Positions 33,081 to 43,543 of a stretch of DNA of 64,000 nucleotides are shown here, piece by piece. The number at the start of each line of letters is the position of its first letter. The stretch's first letter is position 1. The notes under the pieces are model-generated. The model was given only the letters and a program-made list of their open reading frames with translations, was not told the origin of the DNA and did no database searches. The stretch covers positions 5,844,284 through 5,908,283 of the forward strand of contig JAJEKV010000019.1 in the NCBI GenBank assembly GCA_021234155.1, read 5' to 3'. Source of the DNA: Isoetes taiwanensis (Eukaryota > Streptophyta > Lycopodiopsida > Isoetales > Isoetaceae). Position numbers and translations under genes: made by a program.

Positions 33081-34534
33081 AGGATTTGATTGAAGCTCAG
33101 TGAATTTTCAGTTATCTTTAAAACCTCTAAACTGTTACTAGTTTTGATGCATTTTGATAATATTAGAGGGCCTGGGACCAAGCTGGCCCTGATATGTATA
33201 TTAGGTTCCCAAAATGTTGTTGGGGGGTCGTGTAACATATGATTTTGCAAGGTTTAGCCATGTATTCGTATCTAAAAATGGTATTTTGCTGACTCACAAA
33301 TTTGGTTTTGGGTTGGCAATGGTCGAATGGGGTGTATTGGTTTTTTTGGGGAAGGGCTAATTTTTAGGGTTTTGTTTTTAGAAGGCCACTGCTGGCGATG
33401 GGTCTGCTGGCAGATGGATCAGAGGAGAGGGAGTTCCGGCCAGAGCTTAGGAGCTCGTGGGCATGCCGTCTTGCAGTACCAGGTAAGTCTGGTGTTTGTT
33501 TAGGTGGTGTGAATCGCCTGCTCTTGGCAAATCTTTGGAGGTTTCGTATAAATCTGAGGGAGTTCCGGCCACAGCTCCTTGCTATGGGCGGCTGCTTGGC
33601 GATGCTTCGCTGCTTGGCTGCCTGGCCATAACCCACTGGCGGAGTTAATCTGGCAGCAACATATTGAACAGAGTTAATCTGGCAGCCGTGAACAGAGTTA
33701 ATCTGGCAGAAGCAGTCATGCAAAATCCGACAGGGCACAGCAAGAAACAAACAAGAAGCAAAATCCGACAGGGTGTTTCTTTCTTCAGCCGCCGAGATGC
33801 TCTTGGAGGCATGCCAGCCTCAGGAAGAGCTCTTGTTGCAGATTGTGCTTCTATTTGGCTTTAACAAGTTATGTGTTAAGGTTTTCATCTTGAGGTTTCT
33901 GGAACTGCTTTTTGGGCAGGGGGTTCAAATCCCCATGCTTCCTCTTCATGTTTTTGGAGTAGTGACACCGACGCCCCTCTTCATGCTTGATTTAAGATGT
34001 GGTGGATGCATAGAAGCCCATTGTTCAGCAGTAATGGTGCTGCCGTAGCATGTGCAGCAGCTTGGTCTGCAGTTTGTGAACAGAGTGAGGTTCGGCCTTG
34101 TATTTTGGAGGCCCTTCTGTAAATTTCTTTGCAAGTGAGACAGTTGTGCAGAATATTGCTTATGGTGCTCTAACTGTATGTTTGCAAAACAGGTTTACTT
34201 GTTTCTTACTTGTGTGTATGTACGCATTTGACTTCAATCGAATACTTTCTGATGCACCTTAGGGTGACGTGGAAATGGGGTTTTGACCCCATCTTGACTT
34301 GGGTTCGACGGTTGTGGTTTTGGGGCAGGGCATATCCTTGGGAATATGCCTTGTTTGGATGGCTAGGATAGAGCGATTATAGGATAGAGCGATTATAGGA
34401 TGCCATATATATTGTTGGAGGTTTTAGTGCACCCAGTGCCTTTGTACAATCTCTTGATTTCCTTACGAGTGCTAATGGTTGGGAAAGTGTTGTGAACATC
34501 ATTGAGAATCGTTGTCTACCCGCTGCTTCATTTA
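33081..34534. other. Stretch without a recognised gene
   Basis: Several frames of 60-130 codons exist on both strands around 33360-33860, but none resembles a family. Short internal duplications are visible: 'gagttccggcca' occurs twice near 33430 and 33560, 'acagagttaatctggcag' twice near 33670, and 'tataggatagagcgat' twice near 34378. It may be decayed transposon or 5' UTR sequence. Confidence 0.4.
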
Positions 34535-34636
34535 TATAGCCTAAAGTAAAAATTTTATATATTACGTATCCTTATCCTGAATGGCATACTTACATAGGAT
34601 TGGTGAGGCAATATACATATTATAGAGAAACGCTAG
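34535..34636. repeat. Left copy of a 102-bp target duplication
   Basis: These 102 bp, from tatagcctaaag to gaaacgctag, recur at 45620-45721 with no difference that I could see. The two copies directly flank the copia element. Confidence 0.9.
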
Positions 34637-35303
34637 TCTACTAGATGTCTATCAATATACTCAGTGTTGAACAACCTTCTACTGACTGCAAATCATTCAA
34701 AACTCAAGACAATGCAATGTCATTTCATATTGATGCTTAACTTAATATCTTTCACAGAAGGGAGCCACAATATGATCTCTTATCCCTTGTTCATATCAAG
34801 CAAGACATTAAATAAGTTTTAACCATGAAAGAAAATCATAGTCATTAAGGCCAAACAATACTGTAGCATCGAACTCAAAATAAAAACACTATTGCAATTG
34901 TCTTCGTCGGTAAACCAGCCTTGGCTTTGAGCATTAGAACTTGATGCCGTCTGCAGTACATCATTGATTCTCTGTTTCATGTATTTATCCTGCCTCTTCA
35001 GTCGGTTCCGGCCAGATAGACATTCTGTCTTGAGATTTCCTTCGGTGGGATTTATCCCACAGACATCTTCGTCAAAAATGGCTTAGGCTTGGATATATCC
35101 CACGGGCATAGTCGTCAAGATGGGCCTTTTCAACCATTGACTTATGAATTCGAAATATCAACTTGTTTAAACTATTGAATCTCAAATGTAACCATGTAGT
35201 GTTTACCTATTAGGAGCAACAATCTCAAACTTATCTGCATTCTCAGTGCTCTGTCTGACCTGCTTCAATTGTAAAGAAGATTTACATGACCAAATAGCTA
35301 ACA
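34637..35303 (-). repeat. 3' LTR of the copia element, end clipped
   Basis: It corresponds base for base to the other LTR but lacks the 14 bp tgttataatcacag at its outer end, so it does not finish in CA on the minus strand. The inner end is intact (gctaaca). A purine tract GAAGGGGGAA on the minus strand (about 35304-35313) is the PPT. Confidence 0.9.
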
Positions 35304-36557
35304 TTCCCCCTTCATGTAATATTCTTTACAATTATATTGGACAGCAACTCTCAAAGCCTGAAATCTTCCAAGTGACAAGGCTTTTGTTAAGAGATCTGCC
35401 ATTTGCTCAACTGTATTAACATATGTAAGATGTATCAAATTCTTTTCAACCATGTCTCGAATAAAGTGAAGTTCCATCTCAATATGCTTGCATCTTTCAT
35501 GTAAAACAGGATTTCTTGACATGGCTATGCAGCTTGTACTATCACAAAAAATAGCAGTAGGTTCAGTTTGTGCAACACCTAACTCAGTCAACAACCTTCT
35601 TTCCCATACAACTTCTTTAGTTAATAGAGCAGCTGCATTGTATTCTGCTTCTGCACTGGAAAGAGCAATACTACCTTGCTTTTTGCATTTCCAAGCAACA
35701 GGGGCACCTCCCAATAGAACAACATAACCTGAAGTTGACTTCCTTTGGTCTAAATCACCAGCCCAGTCAGAGTCACAATAAGCTTTTAATGTCAACTCAT
35801 CTAAATTATACATAATGCCAATATTCAGAGTACCTTTGAGATACCTCAAAATTCTTTTTGCAGCTGTCCAATGTTCTAGTCCAGGGTTATTATTGTACCT
35901 GCTTAATAGGTTTACTCCAAAGGCAATATCTGGTCTTGTGCAATTTGCAAGGTAAGACAAGCACCCAATTAGTGATCTATAAGGTATGTTCTCCATTTGT
36001 TTTCTCTCCTTTTCTGTTTTGGGACACATATCAGCTGAGATCTTGTGCCCTGGAACCAAAGGAGTCTGAGCTATATTGCAGTCACTCATATTAAATTTCT
36101 TCAACATATTTACAATATGAGTAGGCTGGTTTAAGACCAGCAACTTGCTTTTTCTGTCTCTGCAGACTTCAATGCCAAGGAATCTCTTAAGTTCACCTAA
36201 ATCTGTCATTTGAAAACGTTTACTGAGCAGATGTTTACAATGTGCCAAGATGTTTTTGTTATTTGCAACCATGATATTATCATCAACATATAAAGCTATA
36301 ATGCACCACTTCTCCCCATCATTATACCTATACAAGTTTCCATCATATTTTAGCTTCTCAAAACCTTGCTCTAAGAGATAATTGTCCATGCATTTGTACC
36401 ATTCTCGTGGAGCTTGTCTCAAACCATAAACAGCCCTGTTTAATTTCCAAACTTTACCTTCTTCTTCTTCAAAACCTGGTGCAGGTTTCAAATAGATCTC
36501 TTCTTCTAATTTTGCATTAAGAAATGCAGTGGTAACATCCATATGATGGATTTCCAT
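35298..36557 (-). CDS. Copia pol, C-terminal half: RT and RNase H
   Basis: The 419-codon frame begins MEIHHMDVTTAFLNAKLEEE and continues with AVYGLRQAPREWY and the catalytic LYVDDNIMVA. It then passes the connection (LGIEVCRDRKSKLLVLNQ) into RNase H with the motifs YCDSDWAGD, KSTSGYVV, SSAEAEYNAA and HIEMELHFIRD. It ends ADLLTKAL, typical of copia. The Met shown is not a real start: the frame is cut by the transposon at 36576 and continues on the other side at 41885. Confidence 0.95.
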   Translation of the reverse strand: MEIHHMDVTTAFLNAKLEEEIYLKPAPGFEEEEGKVWKLNRAVYGLRQAPREWYKCMDNYLLEQGFEKLKYDGNLYRYNDGEKWCIIALYVDDNIMVANNKNILAHCKHLLSKRFQMTDLGELKRFLGIEVCRDRKSKLLVLNQPTHIVNMLKKFNMSDCNIAQTPLVPGHKISADMCPKTEKERKQMENIPYRSLIGCLSYLANCTRPDIAFGVNLLSRYNNNPGLEHWTAAKRILRYLKGTLNIGIMYNLDELTLKAYCDSDWAGDLDQRKSTSGYVVLLGGAPVAWKCKKQGSIALSSAEAEYNAAALLTKEVVWERRLLTELGVAQTEPTAIFCDSTSCIAMSRNPVLHERCKHIEMELHFIRDMVEKNLIHLTYVNTVEQMADLLTKALSLGRFQALRVAVQYNCKEYYMKGEC

Positions 36558-36620
36558 GTCACATGAATTTGCAATCGGTTAAGCTTCGACGGGGCTCCTA
36601 AATTGAGTTCGAGAGCAAAT

Positions 36621-37141
36621 GGGTTCGCTTGAGCGAAACCCGAAAAAATTCGCTTATGGCGAACCCGGGATTCGCCAGCGAACCCAAAAGTTTAGGTGGC
36701 GGTGGGGTGGCGCCACCCACCGGTTCGCCTAAGCCAACCCCAACCGTGGTTAGCTGAGTTGGGTCTGATCGGCCGGAATCGTAGGTCAGCGCAGTTTGGA
36801 CCGCCCGGTTCGCCTCGGCTAACCCCGGTCAAATCCCCGGGCGGTATACCCCCGGCAAGCGGTTCGAGGCAAGACGGTGCCTGTGTACAGCAGATTCGTC
36901 GGGCGAACCCCGGTGTAATCGGCGGCTGCATCCGGCACCAACAGTCCCTGGTCAGCCGGGTTCGCTTTTAAGCGAACCCAGAATTTTTCGAGGAGAGCAG
37001 TGGTCAGGCTGGGTTCGCTTAAGCGAACCCAGAATTTTTCGAGGAGAGGCCACCGAATTTTTCGAATCGAATTCCAATGCCACCGAATATTTCGAATTGG
37101 GAGGGGGTGTGAAGGAATCTTTGGTTCGCCCAAGCGAACCC
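36621..37141. repeat. Left subterminal array of GGGTTCGC..GCGAACCC palindromes
   Basis: Clear copies lie at 36621, 36647, 36667, 36893, 36958, 37011 and 37122; weaker ones are near 36721 and 36805. The copy at 37011-37030 is a perfect 20-bp palindrome, gggttcgcttaagcgaaccc. They are probably transposase-binding sites. Confidence 0.85.
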
Positions 37142-37159
37142 TTATTTGAGCCAAGATTT

Positions 37160-37258
37160 GAGCTCGAGTTCGTCCAGGTTCCAAGCTCGAGTTCGTCCAG
37201 CTTCCAAGCTCGAGTTCGTCCAGGTTCCAAGCTCGCGTTCGTCCAGGTTCCAAGCTGA
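37160..37258. repeat. Four tandem copies of a 23-bp unit
   Basis: Units read approximately tcgagttcgtccaggttcca with small changes, ending gcgttcgtccagg. It lies inside the left arm of the MULE. The neighbouring stretch 37290-37400 is a simple 'gatattgatacatatt' repeat. Confidence 0.8.
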
Positions 37259-37453
37259 AGTGATTTGGTGCGCCTTATTTCTAGTACTTGATATTGATTA
37301 GAATGATATTGATATTGATACATATTGATATTGATACATATTGATATTGATACATACTGATTAGAAAGCATATTGATATTGATACATATTGATACATATT
37401 CCACTACTAAAGATATTGAATCTATTACTTATTTCCCATTCATAAAACAAAAA

Positions 37454-37795
37454 TTATACACTGTTTTTGTCCATGTTGAGGACGTGACAATTTGATGCAA
37501 CCACTTGCATCATTATCTGTACGCTCAGCATCATTTCATCTTTATTTGGCTCATTGAGCCATTCTACCAGTCGTTCGCTGCAGGGAACGCCAGACGTCAA
37601 GGCAATCAGAAGCTCCCTTTCACTCATCCTTGCGACGATGGTGAAAGGAGCAGGAGAAGCAGGGGGATTGCTGGCCCTGCGAGGAGGAGGAGGAGGAGGG
37701 GGGTCAGTGGAGACGTCCCTTGGAGGAGGAGGAGGAGGAGGATTGCTGCTAGAAGGGTTATACCGCGCCCACGTGGTCTTTAACTGCCGGACCAT
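37454..37795 (-). CDS. Small proline-rich frame in the MULE, function unknown
   Basis: The 113-codon frame starts MVRQLKTTWARYNPSSSN, has two runs of seven prolines, and ends with a more ordinary segment (MSERELLIALTSGVPCSERL, EWLNEPNKDEMM). A TATATAAG box (minus strand, 37887-37880) sits about 85 bp upstream, itself just downstream of a CCCTAA-type array. I do not recognise the protein. It could be an accessory MULE gene or a captured host fragment. Confidence 0.4.
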   Translation of the reverse strand: MVRQLKTTWARYNPSSSNPPPPPPPRDVSTDPPPPPPPRRASNPPASPAPFTIVARMSERELLIALTSGVPCSERLVEWLNEPNKDEMMLSVQIMMQVVASNCHVLNMDKNSV

Positions 37796-37894
37796 TATAA
37801 CGAGATGGGCAAGAAGATTGGAGGAGGAGGAGGAGGGGGAGGCGAGACTTGAGGAGGAGGAGGAGGATTGAGGGATGGACTTATATAGTGGATG

Positions 37895-37955
37895 TAGGGT
37901 TAGGGTTAGGGTTAGGGTTAGGGTTAGGGTTAGGGTTAGGGTTAGGGTTAGGGTT
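37895..37955. repeat. Telomere-like (TTAGGG)n tract
   Basis: About ten perfect hexamers are followed by degenerate ones (ttgggg, ttcggg). The unit is the six-base TTAGGG form rather than the seven-base TTTAGGG of most plants. It is internal to a transposon, so it is not a chromosome end. Confidence 0.9.
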
Positions 37956-38149
37956 GGGGTTCGGGTTAAGGTTGACATGACAACTAGCATTGAAGTAATA
38001 AAGCATATTAATTTGGATTTGGATTCAAATGCGTTTTTGTTCTATTTGTGTTTGGTGAAGACCCCAATGCATCAATAGTTTTGTACTCAGGCTTGTGTTA
38101 ATGTTCACCTGTACCTCAGATATCTATTCGAGACCGTCGAGAACCATGT

Positions 38150-40900
38150 CTTATTCAGATGCAGTTCCACCAGTTGGCATGGAGGAGCGTCCCCTGCCGT
38201 TTGGCCTACAGAACAGCGCCAGTCTTCCCGGACGCATCGGTAGCATTCTAGAATGGTACCCCAACTGACATTGTTTGAACCCGCCAGGTTTGTTGTGTGT
38301 GCTTGTTAACCGTATTTGTTTTGTGGCAGGGAATACCATGGCATTTGGTGCCTCGTCCGCAGGGTCACGTCGGTTGAGATCGGCCGGGCCCCAACAATTG
38401 CGCAGCGGTGGATTTGCACAGCACCTGGGTGCAATCACTATGCCGACAGGATATGTCGTGACCCGGGATTTCCGGGTTTGACGCGTGACGGAGCATGGGG
38501 CCACCACCAGAGCCACCACCCAGATCTTTGGTGGCCCACCGACAGACATTCCGGGCCACGGTCCGCGACACCGAGAGATGCAGGTAGGGTGGTGTCCGAG
38601 CGGGAGAGGGCAGCTAAACGTCGAGAAGATCCTGCCAAAGCCGCGCGTATGTTGGAGGCTGCTGCAAGACACAGGGAAGCGAGGCGGCAAGGCGCAACAA
38701 CAATGCGGCTACAACATGTCCTAACCCCTGGGTCAGGATTCAAGTACCTACATCGCCCTGGGTCAGGATGTTTGCTCCAGCGTCTACATGTATGAGCTAA
38801 ACGTCGTTGTGCACTCACCCTTGTATGATGTGGTTTTCTCCGTACAGAAGTTGAAATTGTGCCAACTGCTGGTGGTACGCTTGGGGGTTCGGTTCCATCA
38901 TCAACTTCGACAGCCGCAGAGCCACGTCCCTCTTCAACAGCTCCCCGGCCAGGCGTGGCAGCAAGTATTTTTGCCATGCATGTTTCGCATGGAACCAACA
39001 TGCAAGAACATTGCCTGCAACCTGTTTGTCAGAACCATGAGTGTCGTTCTCCATCAAGCGATACAATCATTGTGTGCTCATCATACCTGCTCACCGTCTA
39101 CCCAACAATGTGGGTCTTCTGACACGACCTCCGTGATAGCCCGTCTCTCACAGCCGTCCATGTCAATGGTGATTGACCTAGGCCTGATTGTGCCCATCCG
39201 TTCAAACACAAGACGCAGTGCTATCTTCAGTGCATGTCGCTGATGCCCCTCGTCGGCCTCTACGCTGCACAACATGTAAAAGACTGGGAACCCCACACCC
39301 CCGGCAATCGGTACAACTGCCCCGTACAGCGGAAACTTCCACAAATTTGTACAGAAGGTTGAATCCATGGCCCAACCACCGCCGGCGCTCCATCTCACAG
39401 CAGCCTCCAACATCCTGTCATCTTGGATGACTAGGATCCATGGCCGGTCCAAGGCCTGGGCAGCATGCGGATTCCAGGGCTGGTGAAAAATCACCTTCCC
39501 GGAAGCTTTCCAATCGTCAATCCCGCTCTCGAGGCTTTCCCAGTCCGTACCCAAACTGCCGCCTACATGGTGTAATGTGGTGAGATTGGATGAAAAAATA
39601 TTTTCGACTGTGATCTTATTGAAATAACTGTTTGGACAACATCATTGAACAAACACATGGAAAGCATCACAATATGTACTCTAGGACAACGTCATTGCTC
39701 CATCGGATCTTAATTTTTTAGGGCTCTTACCGAGTATTCTCTGGCGGTATGCCAGTTGCCACACATCCTCCTGCGACATCGTGAATCGGTATATGACTCG
39801 CTCAACTGGGCTCACTGTCATACGTATTTGCGGTCCCCGTGCTCTTGCGATGTCCCACGCAGCACGTGTCATTCCAATGCTTCTGAGCTCTTGTGCAGCA
39901 GCCGCAAGCAGTTCAGGATGCACAGGCATGGACCAATCCTCTGCATTTGTGAAAGGGTCATGGCCAGTGTGTTCTGTGCGCACGTATATTCGTGCACCGT
40001 TCGAAGCAGCACCATTTCCATCTACTTTCACTGTCCGCAAGCGAAACAAGCATCCTCTACGGTGCGACCGTCTGATTTGCCTATCCCCCCGGGTGCCCCT
40101 CCTTCGTGGCTGTCTCCATCGGTGGCAGGCATAGTCATCCACAACCTCACCCGTTCCAGCCCGCACGCGGTGATGCCCGTGGACCAAACGGACACGATGA
40201 GTAGTTTGTAGCTCAATCACCCTTTGCTCTAGGCTGTCCATGGTGGTCTCTTCACGGAGTTGAAGTCACCGTCCCTTCATGGTGCGACCACCTCTCGCAG
40301 ACGCCAAGACGCTTCCATGCACGCCAATATGTATTCTTGCGGGACGCCATGCCGTCGTAGACCGACTTCCCAATCCTGTGAAATCTTTTGAAGAGTGGCA
40401 GTGGGGGAGCGATGGGTGCTTCCATTCAGGTGACCCCTAGCAACTAGCTGCCTCCAGAACTCCACGTAAGGGACTAACTTGTGGGGCCCGGTTACACGCA
40501 TACAACCAACCGCTGGATTCACCGGACTCATCGTCCAACCGCAAGATCCTCGACAATATGCAGCCCAAATGCATCAGCCGAACATGGCTCTCGGCGGGTG
40601 CCCTCTCGCTTCTCAAGGGGCCCGGGGTAGAGCGGGGATCAGCAGCACTTATTTCGGACGGATGGGGAACATAGTGTTCCTGTAGGCACAACCTCATCAA
40701 CGCATACACACACTCGTTGAATGCGTAACCACCAACCTGAGGTGCACCACGAAGCCAATGTACTGGGTCCGGGTAGAGACCGGCCAATTGATGAACAAGT
40801 TCTTGGGGATCTTGGGTGGGAGTAACTTGTGAAGTGGATTGGCCAGGCGGGTTCCACCCATCGTCCGTATCTTCCCCGGTTTCCTCCTCTGACATTGTGT
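38150..40900 (-). pseudogene. MULE transposase, broken
   Basis: On the minus strand, 40895-40277 gives an acidic N-terminus and a Trp/Arg-rich segment. 40241-39681 gives a Cys/His/Arg-rich region that may be the DNA-binding zinc domain. 39554-39081 gives the catalytic core (GGGWAMDSTFCTNLWKFPLY, GFPVFYMLCSVEADEG, PRSITIDMDGCERRAITEVV) with two candidate DDE Asp residues. 39066-38815 gives CWFHAKHAWQKYLLPRLAG, typical of the part after the core. Further Cys/His sequence follows (RHILSA near 38450), possibly a SWIM finger. Stops and shifts, or unrecognised introns, separate these parts. Confidence 0.65.
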
Positions 40901-41416
40901 CATCCTCGGTGTCATGAAGGCCATAATCACTATCATTTTCATCTGAAATCGACTCACCGAAGTCGCTTTGTGTCTACCTGTGCCATTCTCGGACACTCTA
41001 CTAGGAAGACAAACGAGCGTCTATCACAACACGAACCTGCTACTGCCTATGGCAAAAATTGCCTCTGGTAAAAATTGCCTACGGTAAAAAAAATTAGCCT
41101 TTGGTTGGAAATAGCGTGTGGTATTGGCCTGTGGTAAAAAAAACTTCCCATGGTAAAAAATGCCTATGGCAAAAAATAGCATGTGCTAAAAATATCCTAT
41201 TCTAAATGTCCATTGTAAAAATGGCCTATGATAAATGCAAAAAAATAAGGCCTATGCTCAATATTGAGAATGCAAAAGGATATGAGACATATATGGAGCG
41301 CACCTGTTTTAGCAGCAGCGCATGCTATAGCACCAGCACTGAAGCACCTGCGCCCTCCCAAACGATACGAGCATACAACGTCTCGGCGCGCATAAATAGC
41401 CCTTAGGCTCGTATAA

Positions 41417-41832
41417 GGATTCGCCCAGGCGAATTGTTCTTTCTTTCTTGGCCATTAAAAAAAACTTGGCCATTAAAAAAAACTTGTGCATTAAATTTCT
41501 TGGCCATTAAAAAAACCCTGCCAGCCTGACAAGCGGATTCGCTTAAGCGAACCCGGGCTGCCACCCTGACGCAGTCGGCGGACTGCCACCCTGACGCCCC
41601 CGCCCCCCCTTGAATTGACTGTGGGTTCGCCCAGGCGAATCCGCCTGAACCTGGGCGCCCCGTACGCTTTCTGACGGCCACACTGACGCCTGCACGGCTT
41701 AACCCGGGTTTGGGTTCGCCCAAGCGAACCCGGCAGCAACGCCACTTCGGCCGCCACGTCCTCAGCGAATTCGCTTGGGCGAATCCTGCGGGTCCGCCTG
41801 GGCGAATCTGCGGGGTTCGCTTGGGCGAACCC
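41417..41832. repeat. Right subterminal array of GGGTTCGC..GCGAACCC palindromes
   Basis: Copies lie at 41417, 41535, 41623, 41712 (perfect outer arms), 41767, 41790 and 41813. The centre varies (TTAA, CCAG, CCAA, TTGG), and the outer arms alternate GGGTTCGC/GGATTCGC. They match the array at the other end. Confidence 0.85.
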
Positions 41833-41884
41833 TCTTGGCGGATTGACCCGATTTCGGGAGCCAATAAAGTTGGCGATTTGCAAT

Positions 41885-42583
41885 TGCCAGCAAGATTCTC
41901 AAACTATTAATCTTTACCAGAGGAGAAAAAGTTTCATCAAAATCCAAACCTTTCTTCTGAGTGAATCCTTGTGCCACAAGCCTTGCCTTGAATTTCTTTG
42001 TTAATCCATCAATGCCAGGCTTAATCCTGAAAATCCATTTATTTCCAATAACATTTTTACCTAATGGTTTATCAACCACAGTGTAAGTATCTGTTTTTTT
42101 GAAGGATTGCATTTCATCCCTCATAGCTTTTTTCCAGCCTGCAGCATCCTTGCTCCTTACAGCTTCTTCATAAGTATTTGGTAATTTATCAGTTTCTAAC
42201 ACAAGGATATCAAACACAGTATGAATTTCATCTCTGCTGCCATGATGTCTCTTACTTCTACCTGCTTCAGTTCTGCCATGCATTTCCAGTTCGATTTTGC
42301 TTTCATCAGCCAAAATCTGTGTTTCAGTCCTTCTGGCTTTTCTCTTTGGTTTTTCCACAGGTTCAGTTTGCAAAGGTTCTACTGCCTCAGCTTCAGGTAA
42401 TGCAGGTTCTGCTGGGTTCTCAAAATCTGATAGATCTTGAGTGTCTTGTGCCTCAATTTTATCCTCATCTCCATCTTCACTATCACTATCAATGAAATAA
42501 GTGGTATCCTGCATTTTTGTATCAGTTTGAGCAGCCTGCTCAACTATTTCTTTTACAGCAGAGTTAGCTTGATCATTTCTCAA
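41885..42583 (-). CDS. Copia pol: N-terminal part of RT and integrase-RT linker
   Basis: It encodes an acidic Glu/Gln-rich linker and then the RT start: DAAGWKKAMRDEMQSFKKTD, NKWIFRIKPG, KFKARLVAQGFTQK and DFDETFSPLVKINSLRILLA. At 41884 the frame enters the MULE, which adds a tail of unrelated residues. The missing continuation is at 36557. Confidence 0.93.
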
Positions 42584-42613
42584 TATATGGTCATCATTTA
42601 CATTTGGAATAGC

Positions 42614-43543
42614 TCAATAAAACTTGTTTTCATTAAACACTACATCTCTACTGACCAAGATCTTCCTATGAGTAGGGTCATATAATCTGTAGGCCTTTGA
42701 ATGCAGATCATAACCTACCATATATGCAATATATGCTCGATCATCTAGCTTTTTTCTGATTGCTTCAGGAACATGGACAAAACTCAAACAACCAAATGAC
42801 TTTAAATGTTCATAGGTAGGGGTTTTTCCTGACCACAACATGTAAGGAATTGTACCTTTTGTACTCACAGATGGTAATATGTTTTGAACATAAACTGCAG
42901 TCTTCAAGGCTTCACTCCACAAAAAATTTGGTAAACCAGAGTACTTTAGCATTGATCGAACAACATTTAGCAAAGTCCTATTCTTCCTTTCAGCTACTCC
43001 ATTTTGCTGGGGAGAATACCTGCAAGTCAACTGTCTTTTAATACCACGGTTAGCACAAAACCATTTGAATTCTTTGGACAAGTATTCCCCTCCTCTGTCT
43101 GATCTTATACATTTAACTTTTCTTTCTGTCTCTAGCTCAACTTCAGCCACAAATAGTTTTAAGGCCTCAAAGGCTTGATCTTTTGTTTTCAACAGATAAC
43201 ACCTTGTTCTTCTGCTAAAATCATCTATGAAAGACATAAAATATCTATGTCCCTCTATTCCTGTGATATTTATTGGCCCACATAGATCAGTATGAATTAG
43301 ATCCAACACCCTTTTTGCTCTCTTAGTTTTTGTTTTAAAAGCAAGCCTTGATTGCTTGCCAAGTTGGCAACCTGCACAAAGTTCCTTTCCTTCATCCAAA
43401 TTTGCTGTTATAAATTTGTTTTTAATGAGCAGATCAATGTTTGAAGAAATTGTGCCAAGTTGTTTTTGATACACCTTCAACAATATGGATAGATAATGTG
43501 TGATCCTTGTTAAAACCAAACAAATTTCCCACTCTTCTTCCAA
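42614..43543 (-). CDS. Copia integrase
   Basis: The frame starts within the GAG-pre-integrase zinc region (CAGCQLGKQSRLAF). Catalytic motifs are the Asp in LIHTDLCGP, the Asp in CIRSDRGGEY and the Glu in QQNGVAERKN. It continues to NILPSVSTKGTIPYMLWSGK, typical of copia. It stops at TGA 42613, in frame with the RT part, so one stop codon separates the two. The upstream part overlaps the gag-protease frame by about 110 bp in another register. Confidence 0.95.
   Translation of the reverse strand: MEEEWEICLVLTRITHYLSILLKVYQKQLGTISSNIDLLIKNKFITANLDEGKELCAGCQLGKQSRLAFKTKTKRAKRVLDLIHTDLCGPINITGIEGHRYFMSFIDDFSRRTRCYLLKTKDQAFEALKLFVAEVELETERKVKCIRSDRGGEYLSKEFKWFCANRGIKRQLTCRYSPQQNGVAERKNRTLLNVVRSMLKYSGLPNFLWSEALKTAVYVQNILPSVSTKGTIPYMLWSGKTPTYEHLKSFGCLSFVHVPEAIRKKLDDRAYIAYMVGYDLHSKAYRLYDPTHRKILVSRDVVFNENKFY

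Larger units (their letters stand above)
36576..41875 (-). mobile_element. Mutator-like (MULE) DNA transposon inserted in copia RT
   Basis: The insert is 5300 bp, flanked by ATTTGCAAT at 36567-36575 and 41876-41884. A 9-bp duplication is the mark of Mutator-like elements. The extreme ends show little inverted similarity, as in non-TIR MULEs, but both ends carry clusters of a 20-bp palindrome. It encodes a broken DDE transposase on the minus strand and a small proline-rich frame. Because it lies inside a young copia element, it must be younger still. Confidence 0.85.

Noticed and set aside
33364-33864. Overlapping frames on both strands (77-128 codons)
   Set aside because: No family resemblance, and neither strand is favoured; the region is listed as unexplained instead.
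36621-37141. CRISPR-like array of short repeats
   Set aside because: Spacing is irregular, the repeats are palindromic and occur at both ends of a transposon, and the genome is plant-like.
37895-37955. True chromosome end or internal telomere from a fusion
   Set aside because: Only about ten units, embedded in a transposon with a clear 9-bp target duplication.
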